Below are positions 1-7,493 of a stretch of 64,000 nucleotides of DNA, piece after piece (the stretch's first letter is position 1; every line of letters starts with the position of its first letter). The DNA is from Saccharothrix sp. NRRL B-16314 (GTDB taxonomy: Bacteria > Actinomycetota > Actinomycetes > Mycobacteriales > Pseudonocardiaceae), in the NCBI RefSeq assembly GCF_000716595.1, contig NZ_JNXC01000012.1, positions 224,839 through 288,838 of the forward strand. Direction: 5' to 3'. The notes beneath the pieces were generated by a model, which saw only the letters and a list, made by a program, of their open reading frames with translations, was not told where the DNA came from and did no database searches. The position numbers were made by a program, and so were the translations under genes.

Positions 1-108
1 CTCGCCGACCTCGTCGCCGCGGCCCTCGACGCACTGGGGGAGCGGCCCATGCACGACCGCATCCACGACCACATCCAAACCGACCCCAGCCGAATCCCAC
101 CCAGCTGA
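1..108 (+). CDS. C-terminal end of an unidentified protein (truncated by window edge)
   Basis: Frame 1 is open from base 1 to a TGA at 106-108 and encodes 35 residues beginning LADLVAAALDALGERPMHDR and ending IPPS. Only the tail is visible, so no family can be assigned. The last codons already contain the ATCCCACCC motif that is repeated just downstream, so the 3' end runs into the terminator repeat. Confidence 0.45.
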   Translation, partial: LADLVAAALDALGERPMHDRIHDHIQTDPSRIPPS

Positions 109-110
109 AT

Positions 111-144
111 CCCACCCGGCTGAATCCCACCCCAGCCGGGTGGG
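111..144. terminator. Hairpin terminator between convergent genes
   Basis: CCCACCCGGCTG (111-122) and CAGCCGGGTGGG (133-144) form a perfect 12-bp inverted repeat with a 10-base loop. It lies between the truncated plus-strand gene and the 3' end of the minus-strand WYL gene, so it could serve both. There is no U-tract, as is common for actinomycete terminators. The surrounding motif (C/T)GAATCCCACCC occurs three times in about 40 bases, so the hairpin sits in a small repeat. Confidence 0.6.
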
Positions 145-173
145 ACCGAACCGAACCCGACGCCGCAGCCAGG

Positions 174-1118
174 TCAGCCGTAGCGCGCCACCAACTCCGC
201 ACCCAACCGCGCCAACTCCGCCCGCACCCCCTCGGACTCCACCACCTCCACCAACCCACCCCACCCCGCCAACACCTGGGCGATCATCAGGGGAGTGGTG
301 GCCGACAACCGCAACCCGACCCGACCCCCGACCTCCTCCACCACCTCGCAGTGCCGCCCGAACTGATCCCGCAACACCGACGCGTACCGCGCCTCGACCG
401 ACACCACCGCCGACACCGCCGACCGCCGACGCTCCACCTCCGACACCACCCGGTCCCACGCCGACGACAAGTCGAAATCCGCCGGCCGCACGAACACCTC
501 GTCCGTCACCCGCGCCGACACGACCCGATCCACCCGGAACGTCCGCTCACCCGCCTCCGTCCCCGCCACGAGGTACCAGACCTCGTCCTTGTCCACCAAC
601 CCCCACGGCTCCACCACCCGCTCCGACCGCGACCGCTCTCGCCCACGCCCCTCGTACACCAACTCCACCCGCAGGCGCCGCACCACCGCCTCCTGCAACA
701 CCTCCACCAACCCCGGCCGGTCACGACCCACCGCACCCCACCCGGCCACGTCCACCACCACCGCGTCCGCCGCCGCCCGCGCACCCTCCCGGAACGTCTC
801 CGGCAACGCACGCACCAACTTCCGCAACGCCGCGCGCACCTCCGGCGACCCCGCCGCCGCAGGCCCCACCAACAGGAACAACGCCTGCGCCTCCGACGAC
901 GTCAACCCGCTCAGGTCCGTCCGCGCACGCCCCACCAACCGCCAACCACCACCACGCCCCGGCTGCGGGTACACCGGCACACCCGCCGCCGACAACGCCT
1001 CCAGGTCCCGACGCGCCGTCGCCAACGACACCTCCAGCTCGCCGGCCACCTCGGCCGCCGTCACCTGCCCCCGCGCCTGCATCAACAGGAGAGTGGCCAC
1101 CAAACGGTCCGCGCGCAT
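174..1118 (-). CDS. WYL-domain (YafY/DeoR-like) transcriptional regulator
   Basis: Predicted 314-residue DNA-binding regulator. It begins MRADRLVATLLLMQARGQVT, followed by a winged helix (EVAGELEVSLATARRDLEAL) typical of the YafY/HTH_11 family. A central region carries the WYL-type stretch (KDEVWYLVAGTEAG), which in this family senses ligands or nucleic acids, and a WCX-like C-terminus follows. The ATG at 1118 is chosen because a farther upstream start would run through the palindrome at 1137-1161 and the divergent promoter. It is divergent from a VOC gene, and the palindrome between them suggests autoregulation and control of the neighbour. Leucine codons are mostly TTG, unlike many other genes in the window. 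Confidence 0.85.
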   Translation of the reverse strand: MRADRLVATLLLMQARGQVTAAEVAGELEVSLATARRDLEALSAAGVPVYPQPGRGGGWRLVGRARTDLSGLTSSEAQALFLLVGPAAAGSPEVRAALRKLVRALPETFREGARAAADAVVVDVAGWGAVGRDRPGLVEVLQEAVVRRLRVELVYEGRGRERSRSERVVEPWGLVDKDEVWYLVAGTEAGERTFRVDRVVSARVTDEVFVRPADFDLSSAWDRVVSEVERRRSAVSAVVSVEARYASVLRDQFGRHCEVVEEVGGRVGLRLSATTPLMIAQVLAGWGGLVEVVESEGVRAELARLGAELVARYG

Positions 1119-1136
1119 GGCCCCAGTCTCCCCGGA

Positions 1137-1161
1137 AAAGTGCTCACTCGGTGAGCACTTT
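1137..1161. promoter_or_regulatory. 25-bp palindromic operator in the divergent WYL/VOC promoter
   Basis: AAAGTGCTCAC (1137-1147) and GTGAGCACTTT (1151-1161) are perfect inverted copies around a TCG centre. The site is 19 bases upstream of the regulator start and 55 bases upstream of the VOC start, the expected place for an operator of the WYL regulator. That link is inference from position. Confidence 0.7.
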
Positions 1162-1215
1162 GACCGCCAGAGTGGGAACCAACAGCAACGACGAACGACC
1201 GGAAGAGGAACCACC

Positions 1216-1614
1216 ATGCTCCGCGGACTCACCACCACCAGCTTCTTCGCCGACGACCTCGACGCCGCAGAAGCCTGGTACACCGAGTTCTTCGGCATCG
1301 AGCCGTACTTCAAGGTCCCCGGCGGCTACATCGAGTTCCGGATCGGGGACTACCTGCACGAGTTCGGCATCGTCAAGAGCGACTACGCGCCGCACGAGGT
1401 TCACGGCGGACCGGCAGGGGCGATCACGTACTGGGCCGTCGACGACCTCCAGGCCACCCTGGACCGGCTCGCCGAACTCGGTGCCAAGCCGCACGACGAG
1501 CCGAAGGTGCGGGGGGAGGGTTACGTCACCGCCAGCGTGGTCGACCCGTTCGGCAACGTCCTGGGCGTCATGACCAACGCGCACTACTTCGACGTGCTGG
1601 GGAAGCGGTCCTGA
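1216..1614 (+). CDS. VOC/glyoxalase-fold protein
   Basis: A 132-residue single-domain protein of the vicinal-oxygen-chelate superfamily. It starts MLRGLTTTSFFADDLDAAEA and shows the family pattern of an early beta strand, a D-x-x-A-x-x-W-Y-x-x-x-F-G helix (AEAWYTEFFGIEPYF) and a C-terminal VVDPFGNVLGVMTN segment. The substrate cannot be told: the family includes glyoxalases, dioxygenases and antibiotic-binding proteins. The ATG at 1216 has a purine-rich upstream region (GGAAGAGGAA). It is probably controlled by the adjacent WYL regulator through the palindrome between them. Confidence 0.85.
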   Translation: MLRGLTTTSFFADDLDAAEAWYTEFFGIEPYFKVPGGYIEFRIGDYLHEFGIVKSDYAPHEVHGGPAGAITYWAVDDLQATLDRLAELGAKPHDEPKVRGEGYVTASVVDPFGNVLGVMTNAHYFDVLGKRS

Positions 1615-2271
1615 ACGCGCTACTTAACATAATGTAGATTATCGGCGTTGCAGACGACCTGGTGGGCAGGGGTCGAAGGACCGGCCCGGCGGCGACCGTC
1701 CGCACACGACGGACACGACGCGTTCCACGCAACCGCCGTCCCGCCGCGCCGCGCCGTCCGCACACTGTCACGGCCCGTCGGCAGCAACCAGGCCGCTGGC
1801 GCCGAACGGCCCGGTGAAGGCAGTCGAGCCCGAGAGGCCCGACACCGGCCGCAGCCCGGCATCCACTCACACCACCACAGAAACGTCACAGTGACGGATC
1901 ATCGGTGGTGTGAGCGGATGCGGACCGATGCGCACGCCGGGTTTCGCCGGCGGAGTCGATCATCACGGGCGACGGCTAGGCCCGAGTGCCCGGCAGCCCG
2001 ACACCGACTCGGCACGCCCTCCGGCCGCGCGACCCGCACCGACGACCCGGTGTGCGCGCGTCTGCGTTCCAGGGCAGGATCGGCCCACCGGCGGAGCCCG
2101 AGAGCGGCATCCCCCGGTCGGAGCCCGAACCCCTTCCGGACCTCCATTTGATGGATAATCGCCATTATCCATCAAACGATCTTGAAATGCGGGGGACCGG
2201 ACCGATGAGTTCGCGGTCGCTGCTCCGTACACACCTCGGAGGCAGTTCCCTCGCACAGGAAGGTGTTCCGC
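1615..2271. other. Intergenic region with two AT-rich palindromes and no recognisable gene
   Basis: About 650 bases without a convincing coding frame: the open frames here give Arg/Pro/Ala-rich translations with no recognisable domain. It contains a small palindrome ATAAT-GTAG-ATTAT (1629-1642), a GTCAC-A-GTGAC motif near 1884, and a large palindrome at 2147-2176 listed separately. The local AT-rich islands stand out strongly from the GC-rich background, so I read the region as promoter and operator DNA, perhaps with remnants of a lost gene. Confidence 0.5.
2147..2176. promoter_or_regulatory. 30-bp AT-rich palindrome upstream of the ABM gene
   Basis: TTTGATGGATAAT (2147-2159) and ATTATCCATCAAA (2164-2176) are perfect 13-bp inverted arms around CGCC. 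This is an excellent candidate operator for a MarR-, TetR- or PadR-type repressor, about 95 bases upstream of the ABM-domain start. No regulator gene lies directly next to it, so the binding protein is unknown. Confidence 0.7.
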
Positions 2272-2562
2272 GTGTTGATCATTGCCGGTTACCTGGAGGT
2301 CGATCCCGATCGGCGCGACGCGTTCGTCGCCGCGCACCTGGACCTCGTCCGTCGGGCGCGCCGGTCCTCCGGGTGTCTCGACCTGGCCATCACCGCCGAT
2401 CCGGTCGACCCCGGTCGGGTGAACAACTTCGAGCGCTGGGCGTCGCGCGCGGAGCTGGAGGCGTGGCGTGCGGTGGCTGCGGCGCCGGATACGGGCATCG
2501 CGATCGTCGGTGGCGACGTGATGGAGTACGGCGTGGGCGAGGTTCGGCCGGTGTTCGGCTGA
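2272..2562 (+). CDS. ABM-domain (antibiotic biosynthesis monooxygenase-like) protein
   Basis: A small (96-residue) ferredoxin-like-fold protein. It has the opening LIIAGYLEVDPDRRDAFVAA, the central SSGCLDLAITADPVDPGRVN and the F/E-x-W segment NNFERWASRAELEAW found in ABM and heme-degrading-monooxygenase-like proteins. Members act as cofactor-free quinol or aromatic oxygenases, or have unknown roles. Two GTG starts are possible (2263 and 2272). AGGAAGG at 2257-2263 is well spaced only for 2272, which I chose. A strong palindrome upstream suggests repressor control. Confidence 0.8.
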   Translation: MLIIAGYLEVDPDRRDAFVAAHLDLVRRARRSSGCLDLAITADPVDPGRVNNFERWASRAELEAWRAVAAAPDTGIAIVGGDVMEYGVGEVRPVFG

Positions 2563-2607
2563 GTTCCGCCGCCGGTTTTGTCGGTGGTGTGCGGTAGGAA
2601 GATCGAC

Positions 2608-3579
2608 ATGCGTGTGCTTGCCGCCCAGGAGTCGTTCTTCCTCGCCCGTCGTCCGCGGAAGGATTCGCCGCACACCACGGCGGCTTACCGGCGTGACCTG
2701 GCGGGTGTCACGGCCCTGCTGTCGGAGGTGACGGGTACTCCCCCGGCTCTGCTGGACATCTCGGACCTGACGGGTCGGAACCTGCGTGAGGCGTTCGGGG
2801 TGTTCGCGGATTCGCACGCGAAGTCGTCGGTGTTGCGGGCGTGGTCGACGTGGAACCAGTTCCTGACGTTCTGCGTGGCGGAGGACCTGGTGCCGGGGAA
2901 TCCGATGGGTGCGGTGGCGCGGCCGAAGACGCCACCGTTGGTGCCGAAGCCGTTGCGGGGTGAGGACACTCCGGAGCGGTTGTTGGCGGCGGCCGCGGAG
3001 GGTGCGCGGAAGGGGCGTGATCCGTGGCCTGAGCGGGATGTGCTGGTGTTGGCGTTGGGTTTGGTGGCGGGGTTGCGGTCGGCGGAGATGCGGACGTTGA
3101 CGTTGGCGTCGGTGGTGGGTCGGCCGGGTGAGCGCCGGTTGCACGTGGTGGGCAAGGGGAATCGGGACCGGTCGGTGCCGATCGAGCCGGCGATGGACCG
3201 GATCATCGAGCAGTACCTGGCGTCGTGCCGGCGGCGTTTTCCGCAGGCGCGGTTCGACCGGGGGTCGGCGTTGGTGCGTGACCGGCACGGTGAGCCGATC
3301 GGGCGGGGCGGGTTGGAGTACCTGGTGCGGTCGTGCTTCCGGTGGGCGGGGTTGCACGATCGGGTGCCCTCGGGGGCGAATCTGCACGCCTTGCGGCACA
3401 CGTTCGCGACGCGGTTGGCGGAGGACGGCGCGTCGGCGTCGGAGATCATGGCGTTGTTGGGTCATGCGTCGTTGGCGACGTCGCAGAACTACATCGAGGC
3501 GACGGCGCGGGAGCGGCGGGCGGCGGTGGCGGGTAGTCGGACGAATCTGTCGTTGGCGCGGTTGCCGGACCGGGAGTGA
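2608..3579 (+). CDS. Tyrosine recombinase (XerC/XerD-like integrase)
   Basis: 323 residues with a SAM-like N-terminal core-binding domain (to about residue 110) and a C-terminal catalytic domain. All catalytic positions are visible: R in GLRSAEM, K in GKGNRDR, H-x-x-R in HALRHTFATRL, H in LLGHAS and Y in SQNYIEAT. It cleaves and rejoins DNA through a 3'-phosphotyrosine. I see no att-like repeats or phage genes nearby, so it may be a stand-alone XerC/D paralogue or a relic of an integrated element. It is followed after about 100 bases by the NHEJ operon. Codon use is TTG/GTG-rich, like its downstream neighbours. Confidence 0.9.
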   Translation: MRVLAAQESFFLARRPRKDSPHTTAAYRRDLAGVTALLSEVTGTPPALLDISDLTGRNLREAFGVFADSHAKSSVLRAWSTWNQFLTFCVAEDLVPGNPMGAVARPKTPPLVPKPLRGEDTPERLLAAAAEGARKGRDPWPERDVLVLALGLVAGLRSAEMRTLTLASVVGRPGERRLHVVGKGNRDRSVPIEPAMDRIIEQYLASCRRRFPQARFDRGSALVRDRHGEPIGRGGLEYLVRSCFRWAGLHDRVPSGANLHALRHTFATRLAEDGASASEIMALLGHASLATSQNYIEATARERRAAVAGSRTNLSLARLPDRE

Positions 3580-3678
3580 CGGGTCTCCCCTGGTCCGGTG
3601 GTGGCGCTCCCCTGGTTTGCTAGCCCGTTCGGGTGACGTGCTGGTGCGGATCGTGCGGTTCGCGGGTAGTCACGTGGC

Positions 3679-4563
3679 ATGAGGTCCGTGTGGCGTGGGG
3701 CGATCTCCTTCGGGTTGGTGACGATCGGTGTCCGGTTGTACACGGCCACGGAGGAGCACGACTTCCGGTTCCACCAGGTGCACCGGGAGGATGGTGGGCG
3801 CATCCGGTACAAGCGGGTGTGCCAGGTGTGCGGCGAGGAGGTCGCTTACGCCGACATCGCGAAGGGTTACGAGCTGGACGACGGTCGTGTGGTGGTGATG
3901 GACAGCGAGGATTTCGACAAGCTGCCGATCAACACGGATCACGCGATCGACGTGTTGGAGTTCGTGCCGGTCGACGAGGTGGATCCGATTTATTTCCAGA
4001 AGTCCTATTATCTGGAGCCGGACAAGGCTGCGACGCGTCCTTATGTGTTGTTGCGGACGGCTTTGGAGCGGAGCGGTCAGCTCGCGGTGGTGAAGATCAC
4101 GATTCGTCAGCGGGAGACGTTGGCGATGTTGCGGGCGCGTGAGGACTTGTTGGTGATGCACACGATGTTGTGGCCGGATGAGGTGCGGAAGCCTGATTTC
4201 GAGTTCCTGGGTTCGGATGTGGATGTGCGGCCTCAGGAGTTGAAGATGGCGTCGTCGTTGGTGGAGAGCATGGCCGGTTCGTTCGATCCGGGTGATTTCT
4301 CGGATGATTACACGGTGGCGATGCAGAAGTTGATCGAGGCGAAGGCCGAGGGTGCGGAGTTGCCGGAGCAGCCCGAGGCCGAGGAGGCCGGTGAGGTGAT
4401 CGACTTGATGACGGCGTTGGAGCGGAGTGTGGAGCAGGCGAAGTCGGCGCGTGGCGGGAAGTCGGCTGCGCGGAAGCCTGCGGCGAAGAAGGCTGCTTCG
4501 GGGTCTGACGGTTCGTCGTCGTCGCGGAAGGCTCCGCCGAAGAAGAAGGCGAAGCCCGCCTGA
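3679..4563 (+). CDS. ku: Non-homologous end-joining protein Ku
   Basis: 294-residue bacterial Ku. It begins MRSVWRGAISFGLVTIGVRL and contains the conserved RYKRVCQVCGEEVAY and YFQKSYYLEPD segments of the ring-forming core. Ku homodimers thread onto DNA double-strand ends and recruit LigD. The last 40 residues are a lysine- and serine-rich tail (RKPAAKKAASGSDGSSSSRK, then PPKKKAKPA). Such tails are known in actinobacterial Ku to add DNA binding and affect LigD stimulation. It is the first gene of a three-gene operon, 17 bases upstream of the LigD ligase gene. Confidence 0.97.
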   Translation: MRSVWRGAISFGLVTIGVRLYTATEEHDFRFHQVHREDGGRIRYKRVCQVCGEEVAYADIAKGYELDDGRVVVMDSEDFDKLPINTDHAIDVLEFVPVDEVDPIYFQKSYYLEPDKAATRPYVLLRTALERSGQLAVVKITIRQRETLAMLRAREDLLVMHTMLWPDEVRKPDFEFLGSDVDVRPQELKMASSLVESMAGSFDPGDFSDDYTVAMQKLIEAKAEGAELPEQPEAEEAGEVIDLMTALERSVEQAKSARGGKSAARKPAAKKAASGSDGSSSSRKAPPKKKAKPA

Positions 4564-4580
4564 GGGCGTGGCGGCGCGGG

Positions 4581-6077
4581 ATGGCGGGTGGGGATCTTTC
4601 GGAGTACCGGCGGAAGCGGGTGGCGGGGCGGACGCCGGAGCCGGTGCCCGATGTCGATGATGCGTTGCCGCGGGGCGGTGACGACACTTTTGTGATCCAG
4701 GAGCACCACGCGTCGCGGCTGCATTGGGATGTGCGGTTGGAGCGGGGTGGGGTGTTGGTGTCGTGGGCGGTGCCGAAGGGTTTGCCGGCGGAGCCGGGGA
4801 CGATTCGGTTGGCGGTGCGCACGGAGGATCATCCGTTGGAGTACGCGTCGTTTTCGGGGGTGATTCCGAAGGGTGAGTACGGCGCGGGTGAGATGTTCAT
4901 CTGGGATCGCGGTCGGTATGAGACGGTGAAGTGGTCGGACCGCGAGGTGGATGTGGTGTTGCACGGTTCGCGGGTGGAGGGCGAGTTCGTTTTCTTCCGC
5001 GGTGATTCTTCGGGCGGCAGTTCTTCGGGCGGCGATTCTTCTGGTGGGGGTTCGTCGGGCGGTAAGGATTGGATGGTGCGGCGGCGGCACGAGGCGGTGC
5101 GGCCGGGTTGGGCGCCGTTGCCGGAGTTCGTGGCGCCGATGTTGGCGACGGCGGCGGTCGAGTTGCCGGGGCCCGGGTCGCGGTTCGCGTTCGAGTTCAA
5201 GTGGGACGGGGTGCGGGCGGTCGCGCGGGTGGAGGGTGGCCGGGTGCAGCTGACGAGTCGTGCGGGCAATGACGTGACGGGGACGTATCCGGAGTTGCAG
5301 GGCTTGGGTGCGCAGTTGGGTGTGACGCAGGTGTTGTTGGACGGGGAGATCGTGGCGTTGTCGGGTGGGCGGCCGAGTTTCGCTGCGTTGCAGGAGCGGA
5401 TGCACGCGTCGGCGGCGCAGGCGCGGCGGTTGGTGGGGCGGGTGCCGGTGACGTTCCTGGTGTTCGACGTGTTGCACCTGGATGGTTCGTCGACGGTGGA
5501 GTTGCCGTATTCGCGGCGGCGGGAACTGTTGGAGGGTCTGGGGTTGCGGGGTGCGCACTGGTTGACGCCGAGGGCGTTCCCGGGTCAGGGGGCGGCGGTG
5601 TTGGCGGCGAGTCGTGAGCAGGGGTTGGAGGGGGTGGTGGCGAAGCGGCTGGATTCGCGGTACGTGCCGGGTCGGCGGTCCCCGCACTGGGTGAAGGTGA
5701 CAGGGGTGTTGACGCAGGAGGTGGTGGTCGGGGGGTGGCGGCCTGGTGAGGGGAAGCGGAAGGGGCTGGTGGGGTCGTTGCTGCTGGGGCTTCCGGAGGG
5801 TGGGGGGTTGGTGTTCGCGGGGTCGGTGGGGACGGGGTTCGGTCAGGCTGAGTTGGAGCGGTTGACGGCGCGGTTGCGCGAGTTGGAGGTGGAGGGGTCG
5901 CCGTTCGTGTCGGAGGTGCCGCGGGATCGGGCTCGGGGTGCGCGGTGGGTGCGTCCGGTGTTGGTGGGTGAGGTGGCGCATCGGCAGTGGACAGCGGACG
6001 GGCGGATGAGGTTTCCGACGTGGCGGGGGTTGCGGCCGGACAGGTCGCCCGGGGAGGTGCGTCGGGGTGGCGGGTGA
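4581..6077 (+). CDS. ligD: LigD: 3'-phosphoesterase plus ATP-dependent DNA ligase
   Basis: 498 residues. The phosphoesterase domain (about 35-140) has the signature EHHASRLHWDVRLE, with H42, H48 and D50 as likely metal ligands, and the GEYGAGEM motif. A Ser/Gly linker made of near-repeats (DSSGG, SSSGG, DSSGGG) spans about 142-162. The ligase domain follows, with nucleotidyl-lysine K207 in FEFKWDGVRA and an OB fold (about 390-490) carrying LVFAGSVGTGF. It trims 3' ends and seals breaks held by Ku. The primase-polymerase domain of classical LigD is missing here and is encoded by the next, overlapping gene. Confidence 0.95.
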   Translation: MAGGDLSEYRRKRVAGRTPEPVPDVDDALPRGGDDTFVIQEHHASRLHWDVRLERGGVLVSWAVPKGLPAEPGTIRLAVRTEDHPLEYASFSGVIPKGEYGAGEMFIWDRGRYETVKWSDREVDVVLHGSRVEGEFVFFRGDSSGGSSSGGDSSGGGSSGGKDWMVRRRHEAVRPGWAPLPEFVAPMLATAAVELPGPGSRFAFEFKWDGVRAVARVEGGRVQLTSRAGNDVTGTYPELQGLGAQLGVTQVLLDGEIVALSGGRPSFAALQERMHASAAQARRLVGRVPVTFLVFDVLHLDGSSTVELPYSRRRELLEGLGLRGAHWLTPRAFPGQGAAVLAASREQGLEGVVAKRLDSRYVPGRRSPHWVKVTGVLTQEVVVGGWRPGEGKRKGLVGSLLLGLPEGGGLVFAGSVGTGFGQAELERLTARLRELEVEGSPFVSEVPRDRARGARWVRPVLVGEVAHRQWTADGRMRFPTWRGLRPDRSPGEVRRGGG

Positions 6078-6972
6078 CGCGGTGGTGCGGGTGGAGGGGC
6101 GTCTGCTGAAGCTGACGAACCTGGACAAGGTGCTGTACCCGGAGGTGGGGTTCACCAAAGCTGAGGTGATCGACTACTACACGCGGATCGCGCCGGTGTT
6201 GTTGCCGCATGTGCGGGATCGGCCGGTGACGTTGCGGCGGTATCCGAACGGGGTGGAGGGGAAGTCGTTCTTCGAGAAGAACGTGCCGTCGCACGCGCCG
6301 GAGTGGGTGCGGACGGTGCGGGTGGAGACGCCGGGGTCGTCGCGGGGTGCGGAGTTCGCGGATTTCGTGGTGGTGGACGGGTTGGCGACGGTGGTGTGGT
6401 TGGCGAACCTGGCGGCGTTGGAGTTGCACGTGCCGCAGTGGACGGTGGGGCCGCGTGGTGGTCGGCACTCCCCTGATCTGGTGGTGTTCGACTTGGATCC
6501 GGGTGAGCCGGCGACGGTGGTGGAGTGCTGTCGGGTGGCGTGCCGGGTGCGGGAGGTGTTGGTGGCGGACGGGTTGGTGCCGTTGGTGAAGACGAGTGGG
6601 TCGAAGGGGTTGCAGGTGTACGCGTCGGTGTCGGTGTCGTCGGCGGAGCGGACGTCGGAGTACGCGAAGGGGGTGGCGCAGCGGTTGGCGGGTGAGGTGC
6701 CGGGTGAGGTGGTGTGGCGGATGGCGAAGGCGGAGCGGACGGGGAAGGTGTTGATCGACTGGTCGCAGAACAACCCGGCGAAGACGACGGTGGCGCCGTA
6801 TTCGTTGCGGGCTCGGGCGCGGCCTTCGGTGTCGGCTCCGGTGCGGTGGGACGAGGTGGAGGGGTGTCGGGTGGTGGAGGACCTGGTGTTCCTGGCGGAT
6901 GAGGTGCGGGAGCGGGTGGAGTCGGAGGGTGATCTGTTCGCGGTGGGTGACCCGGTGCCTCTCCCCCGCTGA
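6067..6972 (+). CDS. LigD-type primase-polymerase (stand-alone POL domain)
   Basis: 301 residues of the archaeo-eukaryotic primase-like LigD polymerase domain. Seen are KLTNLDKVLYPEVGFTKAEV at the N-terminus, FFEKNVPSHAPEW, the metal-binding DLVVFDLDPGEP and KTSGSKGLQVY. It adds templated or untemplated ribo- or deoxynucleotides at break ends during NHEJ. The GTG at 6067 overlaps the end of the ligase gene by 11 bases, so the two are translationally coupled. Together they rebuild the activities that are one polypeptide in mycobacterial LigD. Confidence 0.95.
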   Translation: MAGDAVVRVEGRLLKLTNLDKVLYPEVGFTKAEVIDYYTRIAPVLLPHVRDRPVTLRRYPNGVEGKSFFEKNVPSHAPEWVRTVRVETPGSSRGAEFADFVVVDGLATVVWLANLAALELHVPQWTVGPRGGRHSPDLVVFDLDPGEPATVVECCRVACRVREVLVADGLVPLVKTSGSKGLQVYASVSVSSAERTSEYAKGVAQRLAGEVPGEVVWRMAKAERTGKVLIDWSQNNPAKTTVAPYSLRARARPSVSAPVRWDEVEGCRVVEDLVFLADEVRERVESEGDLFAVGDPVPLPR

Positions 6973-7008
6973 GGTCGTCGTGTTGGGTCGTCGTGTGGTG
7001 TCGGTGTC

Positions 7009-7400
7009 GTGGTGGGTTGTGACCCGGCGTGGCCGGGGTTGTTCGAGCGGGAGGCGCGGCGGCTGCGGTCGTTGTCGGGTGCTGTGCTCGGAGCAGGTGG
7101 GGGTCGTCGGCGGTGCCGGGGTCGGCGGCGAAGCGGGTCGTGGACGTGGTGGTGCCCGGTCCTGCCCGGACGAGGCGTCGTAGGTGGTGCTGTTGGAGGC
7201 GGCCGGGTACCGGTTGGTGATCCGGGAGCCGGGGCGGTTGGGCGGATGGTGGCGTTCCGGACCGGTTGCGCGCCGATGAGGCGGGTCGGGCGTTGCACGA
7301 GCGGGCGAAGCGGGAGTTGGCGGCGCGGACCTGGACGTACGTCCGGGAGTACGCCGACGCCGAGAACGCGGTGGTGGACGACATCGTGACGCGCGCCTGA
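7009..7400 (+). pseudogene. GrpB-family (UPF0157) pseudogene
   Basis: Pieces of a GrpB-family nucleotidyltransferase-like protein appear in order but in different frames: GCDPAWPGLFEREARRLRSL from 7009, WGSSAVPGSAAKRVVDVVVP near 7101-7160, VVLLEAAGYRLVIREPGRLG from 7184, and RLRADEAGRALHERAKRELA onward to a TGA at 7398-7400. At least three frame changes are needed, and the middle of the family (the H-R-M-F to N-L-H-V-F part) is missing. The gene is therefore decayed. It follows the NHEJ operon, and its relics are enough for family assignment but not function. Confidence 0.8.
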
Positions 7401-7493
7401 CTTCTCGTGCCGGGTGTGCCCCGCGGGGTGTGCCGCTCCTCTCCCCTGCCGGTGTGGCGGTTTCGGGGGGTGCGGGTGCGGGAGGATTCGCGG

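Noticed and set aside
1648..2151. Plus-strand ORF between the VOC and ABM genes
   Set aside because: Arg/Ala/Pro-rich with no domain, and it ends inside the regulatory palindrome. More likely a chance frame.
2608..3579. Tyrosine recombinase considered as the edge of an integrated prophage or ICE
   Set aside because: No att duplication, tRNA, excisionase, replication or transfer genes are visible nearby. A stand-alone recombinase is the simpler reading.
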